Below, piece after piece: positions 54,393-64,000 of a DNA stretch of 64,000 nucleotides; position 1 is the stretch's first letter, and each line of letters opens with the position of its first letter. A program made the translations under genes and the position numbers. The notes under the pieces were generated by a model, which worked only from the letters and a program-made list of their open reading frames with translations, made no database searches and was not told where the DNA came from. Source of the stretch: Muribaculum sp. GTDB lineage: Bacteria > Bacillota > Clostridia > Lachnospirales > Lachnospiraceae. The DNA lies in the NCBI GenBank assembly GCA_023663735.1, contig JAMPGV010000003.1:60057-124056 (forward strand), read 5' to 3'.

Positions 54393-56290
54393 GAGAAAAT
54401 CGGATTCAGAAAACGCGAAAGAAATCTGGGGCGCTCTTTGGTACCGACGGTACAGAGAAGCTCCAGATGTCTTTTGGCTCTGGTCATTCCCACATAGAAA
54501 ATTCTCCGCTCTTCTTCCACCGTTTTCCCGTCCGGCATCTTCCCGTAGGGATAGACCGACTCATTGCAGTCGGGCAGATAGACCCGGTCAAATTCCAATC
54601 CCTTGGAGGCGTGTACGGTCATCAGGCAGATTCCGCCCCCTGCCGCTCCTACATTCCTTGTCTCCGCTCCGGCGGCTCTCCTCTGAGCCTGTTCCCATGC
54701 TTTCACGCTCTCATACCCCTTGGCGTCCTCTTTTAAGAAATCCAGCACCTCCATCCACTCCTCCAGATGTTCCCCGGCACCCTCCCGCTCCGCAAGCGCC
54801 GCCTCATATCCCACAGCCCTGCACAGATAGAGAACCGCAAGCCCCGGCGGCATGGATCCCATGCGCTTCAAATGATTTTCCAGCTTTCTGATGCTCTCCG
54901 CAGCCTGCCCGTCCCGCACCCCGCCTCTGCGCATATACCAGTCCCTCATCTTCCCGAAATCCACGGACGGCGCCGCAGAAAGACACTCCCTGCTCAGATA
55001 CCGCATGGGGCGGTTTAGGATCCGCAGCAGCTGCTCTCTGCTTCTTTCGCCCGCAGCTAACGACAGATATGCCATGACGTCCTTTGCGATAAAATGCTCA
55101 TACGGGCTTCCGATGCGCTCTTTCGCCTGATAGGGAATCCCCTCCCGTCTAAGAAGCGCCGCCAGCATCTGCATCCCGCCGTTGGTGCGGAAAAGCACGC
55201 CGCATCGCTCCCCGGGACATTCCCGGAGAGCGCGCGCCAATTCCGTTTTCAGATAATGCAGCTCCTCCTGCCTGTCTCCGAAAGTGCGGATGGCCACGCC
55301 CTCTCCGTCCGCCTTCCGGGCGTTTGCTCCCGCGGCATAGCATTCCTTGGCAAACCGTTCCCGGTTCTCCCCGATCACCTTCCCTGCCGCCTCCACAATC
55401 TCCCTGACGCTCCTGTAATTGGCGTTTAAAATAATTTGGCGCGCCCCAAGTTCCTCCGCAAACTGCCGCAGACAGGCCGGGCTTGACCCCCTAAACCCAT
55501 AGATGGCCTGATCGTCGTCGCCCACGGCGAACAGATTCCCGTGCCGCTCTCCCAGCAGCTTGACGACTTCATACTGCAAGGGATTAATATCCTGAAATTC
55601 GTCGATTAAAATATGGGAAAACCGGCTCTGCCAGTATGCCCTCTGCGGCGCTTCCTCCAACAAAAGCCTCCTGCACTCAAACACCATGTCGTCAAAATCG
55701 ATAACGCCATTCGCCCTGCACCGCTTTTGATACGCCTCCACAAACTCCGGGAAACGCTTCCTCAGCCCGCCTGCAAGGCATTTGGCGGCCGCCTCCCCAT
55801 CCCGCGTATTTTTATAATACGAGACGGCGTTTATCAGAGGCTCCGCATCTTTTCGATACGTCTCATACAGATCCTGTTCCCGCTCCTTTAGGAGCGCAAG
55901 CAGAATCTCTTGTTTCCTTGTCTGGGTGAGCAGGACCGAGTCGGTCCGGATTGCGTGGGACTGCCTGAGCATATGATAGAAAACGGAATGAAAGGTGCCG
56001 AAGTTGACCGCTTCGGTTCGTCCGGCCTGCGCGAGAAAACGCTGCTGCATGGACAGTGCGGCATCCTTGGTGAAAGTGACCACCAGAATCTCTTCCGGCG
56101 GAATGTGCCGCTCCCTGATGAGATAACAGATTCGTTTGACAATGACGGTAGTTTTGCCGGAGCCGGGTCCTGCCAGCACAAGCGCAGGACCCTCCCCGTG
56201 CGTCACAGCCTGCCGCTGCGGCGTATTCAGCCCCGCAAGGAAATCCTCCTGCGGGACGTCTGCATGATCTGCATGATTATTCTGCGGCAT
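54299..56290 (-). CDS. UvrD/PcrA-like superfamily 1 DNA helicase
   Basis: This 663-residue ATPase has all SF1A motifs: [82 protein letters not shown] and [11 protein letters not shown]. It unwinds DNA 3' to 5', likely in repair or conflict resolution. It is shorter than classic PcrA. The last 30 residues are Ser-rich and are encoded antisense to the DUF1292 gene; the true end could be a late extension. It overlaps the gltX stop by 14 bases. Confidence 0.92.
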   Translation of the reverse strand: MPQNNHADHADVPQEDFLAGLNTPQRQAVTHGEGPALVLAGPGSGKTTVIVKRICYLIRERHIPPEEILVVTFTKDAALSMQQRFLAQAGRTEAVNFGTFHSVFYHMLRQSHAIRTDSVLLTQTRKQEILLALLKEREQDLYETYRKDAEPLINAVSYYKNTRDGEAAAKCLAGGLRKRFPEFVEAYQKRCRANGVIDFDDMVFECRRLLLEEAPQRAYWQSRFSHILIDEFQDINPLQYEVVKLLGERHGNLFAVGDDDQAIYGFRGSSPACLRQFAEELGARQIILNANYRSVREIVEAAGKVIGENRERFAKECYAAGANARKADGEGVAIRTFGDRQEELHYLKTELARALRECPGERCGVLFRTNGGMQMLAALLRREGIPYQAKERIGSPYEHFIAKDVMAYLSLAAGERSREQLLRILNRPMRYLSRECLSAAPSVDFGKMRDWYMRRGGVRDGQAAESIRKLENHLKRMGSMPPGLAVLYLCRAVGYEAALAEREGAGEHLEEWMEVLDFLKEDAKGYESVKAWEQAQRRAAGAETRNVGAAGGGICLMTVHASKGLEFDRVYLPDCNESVYPYGKMPDGKTVEEERRIFYVGMTRAKRHLELLCTVGTKERPRFLSRFLNPIFSHSSTSSSNSQLSRYSSNASATRSYSSSSSI

Positions 56291-57740
56291 GTTCCAAAAG
56301 CCCGATGCCTTTCCGGATGCGCCGCAGACTCTCCTCCTTGCCGAGTACCTCCATGATCTCGGTGGCGCCCGCAGGGGTCATCTGCCTGCCGGAGACTGCG
56401 GTGCGGACCGGCCACATCACATAGCCGTTCTTGACCCCCTTCTCCTCCACATATTTCGCAAGAACCGCATACAGCCCGTCATTACTGTAATCTTCCTGCT
56501 TTTCCAGAATCGGCAGAAGCTCTCTCAGCACCTCCAGCGAGGTCTCGGAATTGGTCTTCATCTTCTTGTGGGTATACATGGCCGCATCATACTCCGGCAG
56601 CTCCTCAAAGAAATCCACATGCCCCGCAATGTCGGGAAAGACCTCGATCCGGGTCTTCACCATGGCGGCAATTTTTCTCAAGTCAAAATCTTTCTTGAGA
56701 ACCGCTTTCAAATAAGGTTCCGCCATCTCATAAAACCTGTCAAAATCCATGGCCTTGATATACTCGCCGTTCATCCAGCGCAGCTTCACCAGATCGAATA
56801 CGGCGGGGGACTTGCTGATGCGGTGGTAGTCGAATTCCCGGATCAGTTCCTCCAGCGTAAAAATCTCCCTGTTGTCCTCGGGACTCCAGCCTAAAAGCGC
56901 AATGTAATTGACAATGGCCTCGGTCACAAATCCCTGCTCCAGCAGATCCTCAAAGGAGGAATGTCCGCTTCTCTTGGAGAGTTTCTTGTGGTTCTCGTCG
57001 GTGATCAACGGCAGATGAATGTACACGGGACTCTGCCAGCCGAACGCATCGTACAGCCTCTGGTATTTGGGCGAGGAGGAGAGATATTCATTCCCCCGCA
57101 CCACATGGGTAATCCGCATGGTATGATCGTCCACCACATTGGCAAAATTGTAGGTGGGATACCCGTCGGACTTGATCAAAATCATATCGTCCAGCTCCGC
57201 GTTCTCCACCGTGATATCCCCGTAGAGTTCATCGTGGAAAGTCGTGCTTCCCTCGTTGGGAATGTTCTGGCGGATGACAAAGGGCTTTCCGGCGGCAAGA
57301 TTTGCCTCCACTTCCTCTTTCGACAGAGACAGACAGTGCTTGTCATAGATGCTGATTTCTTTGCCCTCCACCACCTCTGTCTTCAAACCTGCAAGCCGCT
57401 CCTTATCGCAGAAACAATAGTAGGCTTCGCCTTTCTCCACCAGCTCTCTGGCATGTTTCATATAAATGCCGGTCTTCATGCGCTCACTCTGCACATAAGG
57501 CCCCACGCCGCCGTCCTTGTCGGGTCCCTCGTCATGGATCAGCCCGGTCTGTTCCAATGTGCGGTAGATGATCTCCGTCGCACCCTCCACAAAGCGCTCC
57601 TGATCCGTGTCCTCGATGCGCAGCATAAAATCGCCGCCGTCATGTTTTGCAATCAAAAATTCATACAGCGCCGAGCGCAGGTTGCCCACATGCATACGTC
57701 CCGTGGGGCTTGGCGCGTAGCGCGTCCTGATCTTTGTCAT
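56277..57740 (-). CDS. gltX: Glutamyl-tRNA synthetase
   Basis: This 487-residue class I synthetase has the HIGH-like motif [13 protein letters not shown] (about residues 9-21) and the KMSKS-like KKLSKRSGH (about 245). It charges tRNA-Glu and perhaps tRNA-Gln. ATG 57740 was chosen for GGAGG five bases before and because the catalytic fold begins at once. A promoter lies about 105 bases upstream. The leader holds a 13-bp direct repeat (ctgtgtcttgcgc at 57791 and 57820). Confidence 0.96.
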   Translation of the reverse strand: MTKIRTRYAPSPTGRMHVGNLRSALYEFLIAKHDGGDFMLRIEDTDQERFVEGATEIIYRTLEQTGLIHDEGPDKDGGVGPYVQSERMKTGIYMKHARELVEKGEAYYCFCDKERLAGLKTEVVEGKEISIYDKHCLSLSKEEVEANLAAGKPFVIRQNIPNEGSTTFHDELYGDITVENAELDDMILIKSDGYPTYNFANVVDDHTMRITHVVRGNEYLSSSPKYQRLYDAFGWQSPVYIHLPLITDENHKKLSKRSGHSSFEDLLEQGFVTEAIVNYIALLGWSPEDNREIFTLEELIREFDYHRISKSPAVFDLVKLRWMNGEYIKAMDFDRFYEMAEPYLKAVLKKDFDLRKIAAMVKTRIEVFPDIAGHVDFFEELPEYDAAMYTHKKMKTNSETSLEVLRELLPILEKQEDYSNDGLYAVLAKYVEEKGVKNGYVMWPVRTAVSGRQMTPAGATEIMEVLGKEESLRRIRKGIGLLEHAAE

Positions 57741-57843
57741 AAATACCTCCGTTCCGAAGCCCGTCAAGCTCCTGTTCTCCCCTATCCGACCTGTGTCTTG
57801 CGCCACAGAAAGCGCGGGGCTGTGTCTTGCGCACACTAACGCA

Positions 57844-57872
57844 AGTATAACACAGCCCCCGGCCAAAGTCTA
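57844..57872 (-). promoter_or_regulatory. Promoter of gltX
   Basis: TAGACT (57867-57872), 17 bases, TATACT (57844-57849) on the minus strand. Confidence 0.6.
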
Positions 57873-57924
57873 GAAAAAGCATAGTATGGTTTCAAAACTT
57901 TTTAGGAGTTTGCAAAACCGCCCG

Positions 57925-59292
57925 CTACTCCTCCATCACGCGCACCGCCGCATTTTCCGCAAGCTCTTGATTGCTCCGCTCCACGATCCGGCTCTCCTGC
58001 GTCAGTCCCGCGCCTGTGACCGCCGCATACTGCCCGTTTTCCTCCAGTACCGTCACGGGCATCCTGCGGATGCGGTGTTCCGTCCCCAGAATTCCTTCCA
58101 CCTCCTCCACCGTATAGACCCATGCAGAAAAACTGTCCCGATACAGCGCGCTGTCCGGTATGACCGTCTCATAGCTTTCGCTGTTGCAGCTATAATTCAT
58201 CGACACTGTCTGTCCCGCCGGAAGTCCCGACACATCCGCCTCGATGCGGAGCGTGCGCTGTCCGTTTTCACTCTCCTGATAGGCGACCGTCCCCTCAAAA
58301 CGCCTGTTCTCTCCGATGACCGTTTTGCACTGTAAAGACACCACGTCCCCGATAGAGAGACGCTGTCCGTCCGTCTCCGGAAGTGTGATCTCCACGCCGT
58401 CCCCGCTCTTGGTATACAAAATACAGGCGCCGTCCCCCGTCCGCGCGCCGGTCTTTGTCATGCACTCCAGCACGGTTCCGGCCTCCTTTGCGAAGACTTT
58501 TCCCCCGTCCTCCTGCAGCTGTTTGAACTCCTCCAGTGTGCGATCCTGCGCCGCAAGCTCCCCCGAAAGCCTGACCCGCTCCGCCGTCGCCTGCAGCAGC
58601 CCGTCCTGTGCGTCCTCCAGACTGCGGCTCCAGTTTTGGAGAGCCTCGATCCGGTTCAAGCGAGCCTGTTCCAGAGCGTTCTCCGCCAGCTCCAGTTCTT
58701 TCTCGGCCGTCTTATAGGCCAGATCCGTGCCGGACGGATCCTCCCCGATCTCCGCCATCCGAATTCTTGCGCTCTCCACGGCCAGCTTGGCGTTTTCCAC
58801 CAGCAGATCCTGCTGTGCAAGCAGCCCCTCATAATCTTCCTGCAGCCGCTCCGCAAGCCGCTTCTGTTCCCGACTCTGCCTGTCCGCACCGCTCGTCAGA
58901 TCGTCCAGCTGTGCCTTCAGGTAATTCCGCTCGGAGGCGGCCTCCTGTATGCGAACCTCCAAATCCGCGGCGTCCAGCTCCAGCAGCGCATCCCCCTCCC
59001 GGATCTGTTCTCCCGCCCGGACGCACACCGTATGCACCCGCACTCCCTGCGGTACATACACACCGTAGGTCATCCCCGGCAGAACGGCTCCCCTGCCGTC
59101 AATCTCATAATGCAGGCTCTTTTTCTCCGGCTGGCACAGCTGCACTCTGGGCAGGCCGTTGCTATAGATCCCCTTGGCTGCAACCGTACAGGCCAGCATG
59201 AACCCCAGAAAAACCGCAAGCCCGGCAAGTATTCCCTTTTTCCCGTTCCACTGATCCCGCATCCCGACATCTCCCGTTACCGCATCTCTCAT
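57925..59292 (-). CDS. HlyD-like membrane-fusion/periplasmic adaptor protein
   Basis: The 455-residue protein has one N-terminal membrane segment (about 20-42), a biotinyl-lipoyl-like segment (VPQGVRVHTVCVRAGEQIREGDALLELDAADL), a long coiled coil (about 110-260), and C-terminal beta-barrel domains typical of RND/ABC efflux adaptors in Gram-positives. It would join a membrane pump to the outside. No MacB-like pump is adjacent; the neighbours are sugar-type ABC permeases. Two starts are possible (59292, 59262); both have ribosome sites. The dispersed element at 59331-59523 separates it from the permease gene. Confidence 0.85.
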   Translation of the reverse strand: MRDAVTGDVGMRDQWNGKKGILAGLAVFLGFMLACTVAAKGIYSNGLPRVQLCQPEKKSLHYEIDGRGAVLPGMTYGVYVPQGVRVHTVCVRAGEQIREGDALLELDAADLEVRIQEAASERNYLKAQLDDLTSGADRQSREQKRLAERLQEDYEGLLAQQDLLVENAKLAVESARIRMAEIGEDPSGTDLAYKTAEKELELAENALEQARLNRIEALQNWSRSLEDAQDGLLQATAERVRLSGELAAQDRTLEEFKQLQEDGGKVFAKEAGTVLECMTKTGARTGDGACILYTKSGDGVEITLPETDGQRLSIGDVVSLQCKTVIGENRRFEGTVAYQESENGQRTLRIEADVSGLPAGQTVSMNYSCNSESYETVIPDSALYRDSFSAWVYTVEEVEGILGTEHRIRRMPVTVLEENGQYAAVTGAGLTQESRIVERSNQELAENAAVRVMEE

Positions 59293-59330
59293 GCAGATTT
59301 CTCTCCGCCCTATCCTTCCTACCCTTTTCG

Positions 59331-59523
59331 TTGCGAAACTTCGCTTTTGGCAATCCGAATTGTGCAAATTGTATATTCACAAGCAGACCCTAGCGAACCG
59401 CCGGTACTTAGGTGCTGTACTTTAGCACCTTATGTACCGTTGCGGTGAGGTGGGAGCGCAAGCGTGCCTGCGTTGAATATGCAATCTGCACAATGACCCT
59501 TTGCCAATAGAATCTTTTCGCAA
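59331..59523 (+). repeat. Dispersed structured element, copy B (short form)
   Basis: Ends TTGCGAAAC and TTTTCGCAA are inverted. It shares AATTGTGCA...ATTCA, AGCAGACCCTAGCGAACCG and the core hairpin (GGTGC...GCACC) with copy A. The distal hairpin seen in copy A is missing. It fills the gap between the second permease and the adaptor gene. Confidence 0.85.
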
Positions 59524-59534
59524 TCATCCGCTTC

Positions 59535-60413
59535 CTACCCTTTTACCGCCCCCGCGACGATCCCCTGCTCCAAAGAATCCCGGAACAGGGCGAACACGAA
59601 CAGGGACAATGTCAAAGTAATCAGGGAGGCACATGCCGCAAACCCTGCCTGTTCAATAGAAATCTCCGGCAGATACAAGGACAGGGGCCAGCGCGATTTG
59701 TCCTTGATAAAAGCCAGCGGCTCCTCCATCCTGTTCCAGTTTTCCAGAAAACTCAGCACAAAGGCCGCCAAAATCCCGCCTTTTGCCAGCGGACAGCCGA
59801 TCTGCCAGAAAATCCGGAATTCCCCCGCCCCGTCCACCCGGGCCGACTCCAAGAGTTCTGCCGGAATCCCCTCGAAACTCCGGTAGATCAAAAATACCGG
59901 AAAGGTGGAGAACACAGCGGGCAAAATTACCGCCCATTGGGTGTCCAGCAGCCCGAAATTTTTCAGCGCCAGATATTGTGACAGTTGTGTCACCTGAAAA
60001 GGCAGGAGCATCAGCGCCAGATACAAAAAGAACAAAATCCGTCTTCCCCGAAACCGGAATGCGGCGAACGCCCATGCCGCAGGTACGGACACAATCAGCT
60101 GCCCCAGAAGAACCGCCGCCACCATTCCCACGGAATTCCAGAACAGCTTCATAAATTCCGGCGAGTAAAACAGCAGTCTCTTAAAGTGTTCCCCCGTGGG
60201 ATAATCCGGTATCCATTTCCAGACAATCGTGTCATTTGTGTTCTCCAAGAGCGGCTGCAGCCGTTCCCGCCACTCATAAGCGTCCGCCGCGGAACCCGAT
60301 ACCAGAATCAAAATCGGCAGCAGGAACAGGACGCCCAGCGAAAGGATGGCGGATCCTGTCAAGACGCCGCCGCAGACTCTTTTGATGCTCCGAATGGTCT
60401 TCTCATTTCTCAT
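59535..60413 (-). CDS. Carbohydrate ABC transporter permease (MalG/AraQ type)
   Basis: This 292-residue membrane protein has six hydrophobic segments and the EAA loop ESARVDGAGEFRIFWQIGCPL (split near residue 195). It works with the MalF-type permease and the large binding protein upstream. Its start overlaps the upstream permease end by 11 bases. Sugar specificity cannot be told. Confidence 0.92.
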   Translation of the reverse strand: MRNEKTIRSIKRVCGGVLTGSAILSLGVLFLLPILILVSGSAADAYEWRERLQPLLENTNDTIVWKWIPDYPTGEHFKRLLFYSPEFMKLFWNSVGMVAAVLLGQLIVSVPAAWAFAAFRFRGRRILFFLYLALMLLPFQVTQLSQYLALKNFGLLDTQWAVILPAVFSTFPVFLIYRSFEGIPAELLESARVDGAGEFRIFWQIGCPLAKGGILAAFVLSFLENWNRMEEPLAFIKDKSRWPLSLYLPEISIEQAGFAACASLITLTLSLFVFALFRDSLEQGIVAGAVKG

Positions 60414-61362
60414 TTGGCCGATTTCCTCTCTCCCCGTTCTCCGCGCCGATCCCCATCCGGCGTTCCATCAGAAAAGCGCCCGCGCCCAGCGTCAGCGCCG
60501 TGAGTACCGCTCCCGCGGCCATCTTGTCCAGATCCAGCTTGGTATACCAGTTGTTGAACACATGCTGCAGCAGATAGATCTCCTGCGGCGGATAGGCGCC
60601 GTTGATCAGATAAGCCTCCCGGAAGACCTTAAACGTATTGAGCAGGGACAACAGGCTGATGGTGTAGGCCGCCCCTTTGAGACTCGGCAGCGTCACATGG
60701 ATAAAACAGCGGATTCTTCCCGCCCCGTCCACTCTCGCAGCCTCCAGAATCTCCGTGGGTACGGTCTTTAGCGCCGCGAACCACAGTACCACCGTGTAAC
60801 CCAGATTTTTCCATAGATAGGTTCCCACGAGGACTCCGAAAGAAGCCGTCCCCTCCATGAAATCGATCCGGCTGCCAAGCAGCCCGTTCAGCAGCCCCTG
60901 CTTCTCAAAAATCAGCCGCCACACCAGCACCACGGTTGCCGCGGGCATCGCCTGCGGCAACAGATAGCACACCTTGGCATGTTCCAGAAACGGAATCCGG
61001 TTCATGGCCAGCGCAATCAGGAGGCTGCCCGCAAGAAGCAAGGGCAGACACACTCCCACAAACCGCAGGGTATTTTTCACCGCCAGCAGAAACGCTTGAT
61101 TTCCCAATACTTTTTGATAATTGTCCAGCCCGCAGAACTCTCCCGTCATGGCCGTGGTGAACGATCGGCGCACCACATCCCCGAAGGGCAGCAGCACAAA
61201 CACCCCCACGCCGAGCAGGCTGGGCAGCAGAAAGGCTGCTGCCCGCAAGCCTCCCCACCCGTGCCTGAAATAACGCTTTGCCCAACCTTCCCGGCGGCAA
61301 AGCTTAGCATTTCTTTGCCCCTTATTCCGCCAGATACAGCTGCAGTTTCCTCTCGATGGCAT
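60403..61362 (-). CDS. Carbohydrate ABC transporter permease (MalF/UgpA type)
   Basis: The 319-residue permease has six hydrophobic segments (first about 42-60) and EAA loop EAARVDGAGRIRCFIHVTLP. ATG 61362 lies 41 bases inside the binding-protein gene and has AGGAGG six bases before it, showing strong coupling. The first 35 residues are cytoplasmic and basic. No ATPase gene is adjacent; a shared MsmX-like ATPase is probably used. Confidence 0.9.
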   Translation of the reverse strand: MPSRGNCSCIWRNKGQRNAKLCRREGWAKRYFRHGWGGLRAAAFLLPSLLGVGVFVLLPFGDVVRRSFTTAMTGEFCGLDNYQKVLGNQAFLLAVKNTLRFVGVCLPLLLAGSLLIALAMNRIPFLEHAKVCYLLPQAMPAATVVLVWRLIFEKQGLLNGLLGSRIDFMEGTASFGVLVGTYLWKNLGYTVVLWFAALKTVPTEILEAARVDGAGRIRCFIHVTLPSLKGAAYTISLLSLLNTFKVFREAYLINGAYPPQEIYLLQHVFNNWYTKLDLDKMAAGAVLTALTLGAGAFLMERRMGIGAENGERGNRPNEK

Positions 61363-63739
61363 TCACAGCCTCCTCCACACTCTGTTCCCCGGCGAGCGCC
61401 TTTGCGCCCTCCTCTATCACGCTATCCCACAGCATATAATCATACAGAATCACCGTATCGATGCTATCCAGCATCCGGTGATAGTCCTCATACACCTCCG
61501 GTCTGCACCATTTGACTTCCACTGAGATGAGCTCTCCCTCCGTTCCGTCTTCATTGCGCATACTGCTGCTCATCCACACATAGGGTTCATAGCTGGGATT
61601 GCCCTGCTCATCCTTGTAGGGATTTTCCTCCAGCTTCACAAGCGCATCCCGGTTGATTGGAGTCGCCCAGTACATGGTACTCTCGCTCATCCAGTCTCCC
61701 AGCGCATAGCGGACAAAAGCCTGTGCCTCCTCCGAGGCATTGGAAGCCGCATTGATCCCGAACAGCGTCATGGGCAGCGCAGCCGTTCCCGGCCCCGGAA
61801 GCGGCATATAGTCCATCTTCCCCGCCTCCAATGTGGCATGAAACGTATTAAATTCATGCTTTGCGGCGCCGCCCAGCCCTCCGATGGCAAAACAATCCCC
61901 ATACATCATCGCTGCTTGGATCGCCGAACTCTCATTCTTGCTCAGATAGAACATCTGACTGGAACGCAGGGTACTCTCCAGATCTTCCCAGGTTCTCCAC
62001 ACACGCTGCCGCTCCTCAATCCTCTCCTGTGCAAGATCTGCCCTATCGATCTCATAAATCTCTCCGCCAAGCTGCAGCAGTTCGGTGACCGCCGCCCGAT
62101 CCAGACTGCCGTCCTCCTTTGTGAGGGTTCCGCCGTAGGCAAATAGCAGCGTCTGCAATACCACCTCTTCGGACACAAGCCCCACCTTCGCGCCGCCCTT
62201 TGCCGCCTTGGCCTCCCGAAACGCCCTCAGCATATCCTCCACACTGTGGATATCCGCCAGTTTCTGCTCATCTCCCATGAGAACAGGCATCGAAAATCCC
62301 AAAGGCAGTGTATAGAGCGCATCTCCCTGCCGCAGCGCCTGAATGATATTGTCAAAATAGGTATATTCCTCCTGCAATCCCGCATACAGCGCACTCAAAT
62401 CCATCAGCACCCCCTTCTCCACATAGGACGCATAGGGCAGGTCATCCAAGAGGAAGAGATCCGGCCCCTCCCCCGCTGCAAGCGCCGTCGCCAGATTCTT
62501 CAAAGCGTCCTCTCTGGTGACGCCGTTTTCACCGCTCACACCGACCTCATAGCGCACATACACCTCGGGATACTGCGCGCGGTATGCGCTGATCACATCC
62601 TGAATGTTCTGATCTTCATAGAGGCTGTAAATGGAGAGCAGCTTCTCCGGCACGGATGGCATCTGTGCGTCATATTCATACCGGAGCAGCCGATAATCCT
62701 CGTATAACAGGTAGAACACAGGCATTTCCTCAGTCTCTTCTGCCGCATACAGATCCACGAACCAAGTGCTGTCGCTGAGCGAGCAAAGCGAACCGTCGAT
62801 GAGCTGCTCCGCCACGCTGCCGTACAGCACATGGCGGTACAATCCCTTCTTCGTCGCCACATAGACGCTGTCCTCCTCCCCGGGATACATCAGATACGCA
62901 TAAGAATAGGTGCCGTTTGCATGTCCCAGACTGCCTGCCAGCAGATCGCTCAACACCTTGTCCTCCTCCCGCTCCGCGCGCGTCTCCAGATCATAGATTT
63001 TGAGCTGTTCCGCCATATCCAGCAGGATAAAATTGCCGCATCGGGCCAGATAGCCGGCGCTTCCGTCCACCTCGAAGAGGAACTCCGTCTCCCCGTCTTC
63101 ACTGTTGACCCGGTAGACCTTGGTGGTTTCGCTCCTTCTCGAATCGGTCACGTAAAAATAACCGTCCCGCCCGTAAAACAAATTGGCTCCCCTCTCCGTC
63201 GGCACATATTCCCAAGGCGTCTCCTTCCCGTCGGGACTCAGATAAAACATTTCGTATTGATAGGATCCCTCCTGATCCGTGAAAGAAAACACCGTATACA
63301 TTCTCGCGCCGTTTTCCGCCGTGACCATATTGGCCAGATAGTCATCCGCCGCAAAACGATTTTTCAACACCTCGGGACATAGCTCGTCCGCATCCGTCAG
63401 CGTCCTTTGTTCCAGATCCGCCCTGACGCCCGCCCCCATGGAATCCGTCAGATACAGGCCGCCGTCCCACGGCAGGATCTGCCCTGCCTGCTCCAATGAA
63501 CAGTCCTCCCCGTAAGTGAACTCCGACTCCACATAGCGCCCCAGAGCGGGAGTCTCTCCTCCGGCCTGCACTTCCTGCGTCGTCTGCTCCACCGGCACTC
63601 CGCCTGCGTCGTCCGCCTCCAACTCCCGCCTGCCGCACCCGGCCAGCGCGGAAACCAGAAGACATCCGGCCAGAATGGCGGCCAGCGCGCGTTTCGGCTT
63701 TGTCAAAATGTTTTTCCTGTCATATTCCGTAAACAACAT
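61322..63739 (-). CDS. Large substrate-binding lipoprotein: beta-propeller-like N-terminal half plus SBP domain
   Basis: The 805-residue lipoprotein has signal peptide KRALAAILAGCLLVSALAGC with lipobox LAGC. Residues about 60-370 show repeated beta-strand blocks (YFYVTDSRRSETTKVYRVN, YLARCGNFILLDMAEQLKIY, EDSVYVATKKGLYRH) like a propeller. Residues about 380-800 are a family-1 solute-binding domain (ALKNLATALAAGEGPDLFLLDDLPY). This is twice the usual SBP length. It is first in the operon with the two permeases. AAGGAG stands before ATG 63739. Confidence 0.88.
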   Translation of the reverse strand: MLFTEYDRKNILTKPKRALAAILAGCLLVSALAGCGRRELEADDAGGVPVEQTTQEVQAGGETPALGRYVESEFTYGEDCSLEQAGQILPWDGGLYLTDSMGAGVRADLEQRTLTDADELCPEVLKNRFAADDYLANMVTAENGARMYTVFSFTDQEGSYQYEMFYLSPDGKETPWEYVPTERGANLFYGRDGYFYVTDSRRSETTKVYRVNSEDGETEFLFEVDGSAGYLARCGNFILLDMAEQLKIYDLETRAEREEDKVLSDLLAGSLGHANGTYSYAYLMYPGEEDSVYVATKKGLYRHVLYGSVAEQLIDGSLCSLSDSTWFVDLYAAEETEEMPVFYLLYEDYRLLRYEYDAQMPSVPEKLLSIYSLYEDQNIQDVISAYRAQYPEVYVRYEVGVSGENGVTREDALKNLATALAAGEGPDLFLLDDLPYASYVEKGVLMDLSALYAGLQEEYTYFDNIIQALRQGDALYTLPLGFSMPVLMGDEQKLADIHSVEDMLRAFREAKAAKGGAKVGLVSEEVVLQTLLFAYGGTLTKEDGSLDRAAVTELLQLGGEIYEIDRADLAQERIEERQRVWRTWEDLESTLRSSQMFYLSKNESSAIQAAMMYGDCFAIGGLGGAAKHEFNTFHATLEAGKMDYMPLPGPGTAALPMTLFGINAASNASEEAQAFVRYALGDWMSESTMYWATPINRDALVKLEENPYKDEQGNPSYEPYVWMSSSMRNEDGTEGELISVEVKWCRPEVYEDYHRMLDSIDTVILYDYMLWDSVIEEGAKALAGEQSVEEAVNAIERKLQLYLAE

Positions 63740-63755
63740 CTCTCTCTCCTTCTTC

Positions 63756-63800
63756 CTTTTGAATTCTGCATCAGTTGATCTGCATCCGTTGATCTGATAA
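63756..63800. repeat. Short direct repeat upstream of the large binding-protein gene
   Basis: About 2.5 copies of tctgcatcagttga (14-15 bp). The 261-bp region from 63740 on holds no gene; the dispersed element fills its far end. Confidence 0.55.
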
Positions 63801-63868
63801 CAGTATCATACCTTCTCCGGCTCTAAACAAACTCTAAATCCTCTTTATTTTGCAACTATCTTAGGCGA

Positions 63869-64000
63869 TTGCGAAACGCTCTAATTTACAAAGAGTCATT
63901 GTGCAAATTGCACATTCACCGCAGACGTCCCACCTTCACCGCAAGCGGTCAAGGTGAGAAGCACTTCTAAGGCTTGCACCATAGGGTGCTTCGCCAAGAA
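63869..64000 (-). repeat. Dispersed structured element, copy C (reverse, cut by window edge)
   Basis: Reading the minus strand, it contains the copy A distal hairpin (GGCGAAGCACCCTATGGTGC, then AGAAGT), the CGGTGAAGGT segment, the TGAATGTGCAATTTGCACAAT end pair and the GTTTCGCAA terminus, in the same order. The core hairpin and other end lie outside the window. Confidence 0.85.

Noticed and set aside
61260-61330. Alternative start of the MalF-type permease at the later ATG near 61312
   Set aside because: That ATG is in another frame; the in-frame ATG 61362 has an excellent AGGAGG site.

Overview
The window looks like chromosomal DNA of a fairly G+C-rich member of the Clostridia, most likely Lachnospiraceae. 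The evidence is the strong AGGAGG-type ribosome sites before nearly every gene, the GGGtGRT/NifU-like gene pair, a TrpXYZ-like ABC transporter, DUF1292, DUF1015 and DUF5662 proteins, potABCD, and many Gram-positive-type lipoproteins. There is no rRNA, CRISPR array, transposase or phage module. One tRNA-Thr(CGT) is present.

Layout, left to right. 1-2556 (all minus): an MCP cut by the window edge, a GGGtGRT protein and a NifU-like scaffold. 2947-5791: an ABC importer of the TrpXYZ/PF04392 type. 6068-7432: a hemerythrin/response-regulator fusion. 7586-15648: a tightly packed minus-strand set (argH, asd, a degenerate-GGDEF/EAL protein, an ATPase, topB, a left-handed beta-helix protein). 15838-17428 (plus): an SsuBC-like ABC pair lacking a binding protein. 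17482-17554: tRNA-Thr. 17674-19399: an AT-rich restriction-modification island. 19424-25885: a 2153-residue secreted protein with leucine-rich-repeat, CAP and bacterial Ig-like parts. 25936-29234: an MscS channel and glgB. 29284-34490: DUF1015, a GNAT protein, a hypoxanthine-DNA glycosylase, serA and serC. 34634-36109: an L,D-transpeptidase. 36540-41169: leuB-ilvD-ilvB. 41251-44006: yajC, tgt and an M15 peptidase. 44367-46720: aroC and a lactonase facing each other. 46999-50767 (plus): potABCD. 50909-53905: a Cys-rich small protein, DUF5662 and a GH13-like protein that has lost its catalytic residues. 54075-57740: DUF1292 facing a UvrD-like helicase, then gltX. 57925-63739: a carbohydrate-type ABC importer with an 805-residue binding lipoprotein and a HlyD-like adaptor.

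Biosynthesis dominates the readable functions: Ser, Arg, Asp-family, branched-chain and aromatic amino acids, glycogen branching, and polyamine uptake. Many gene pairs overlap by 1-17 bases, which suggests translational coupling.

Two features are not explained by the genes. First, a dispersed structured intergenic element occurs at 36185-36437, 59331-59523 and 63869-64000 (cut by the window edge). Its hairpin core also appears inside a different palindrome at 2749-2880, and paired bases change together between copies. Second, unrelated short tandem arrays (10-20 bp units) sit at gene ends. In several the stop codon itself lies inside the first unit, and in one case an array forms two overlapping low-complexity protein tails in two frames.
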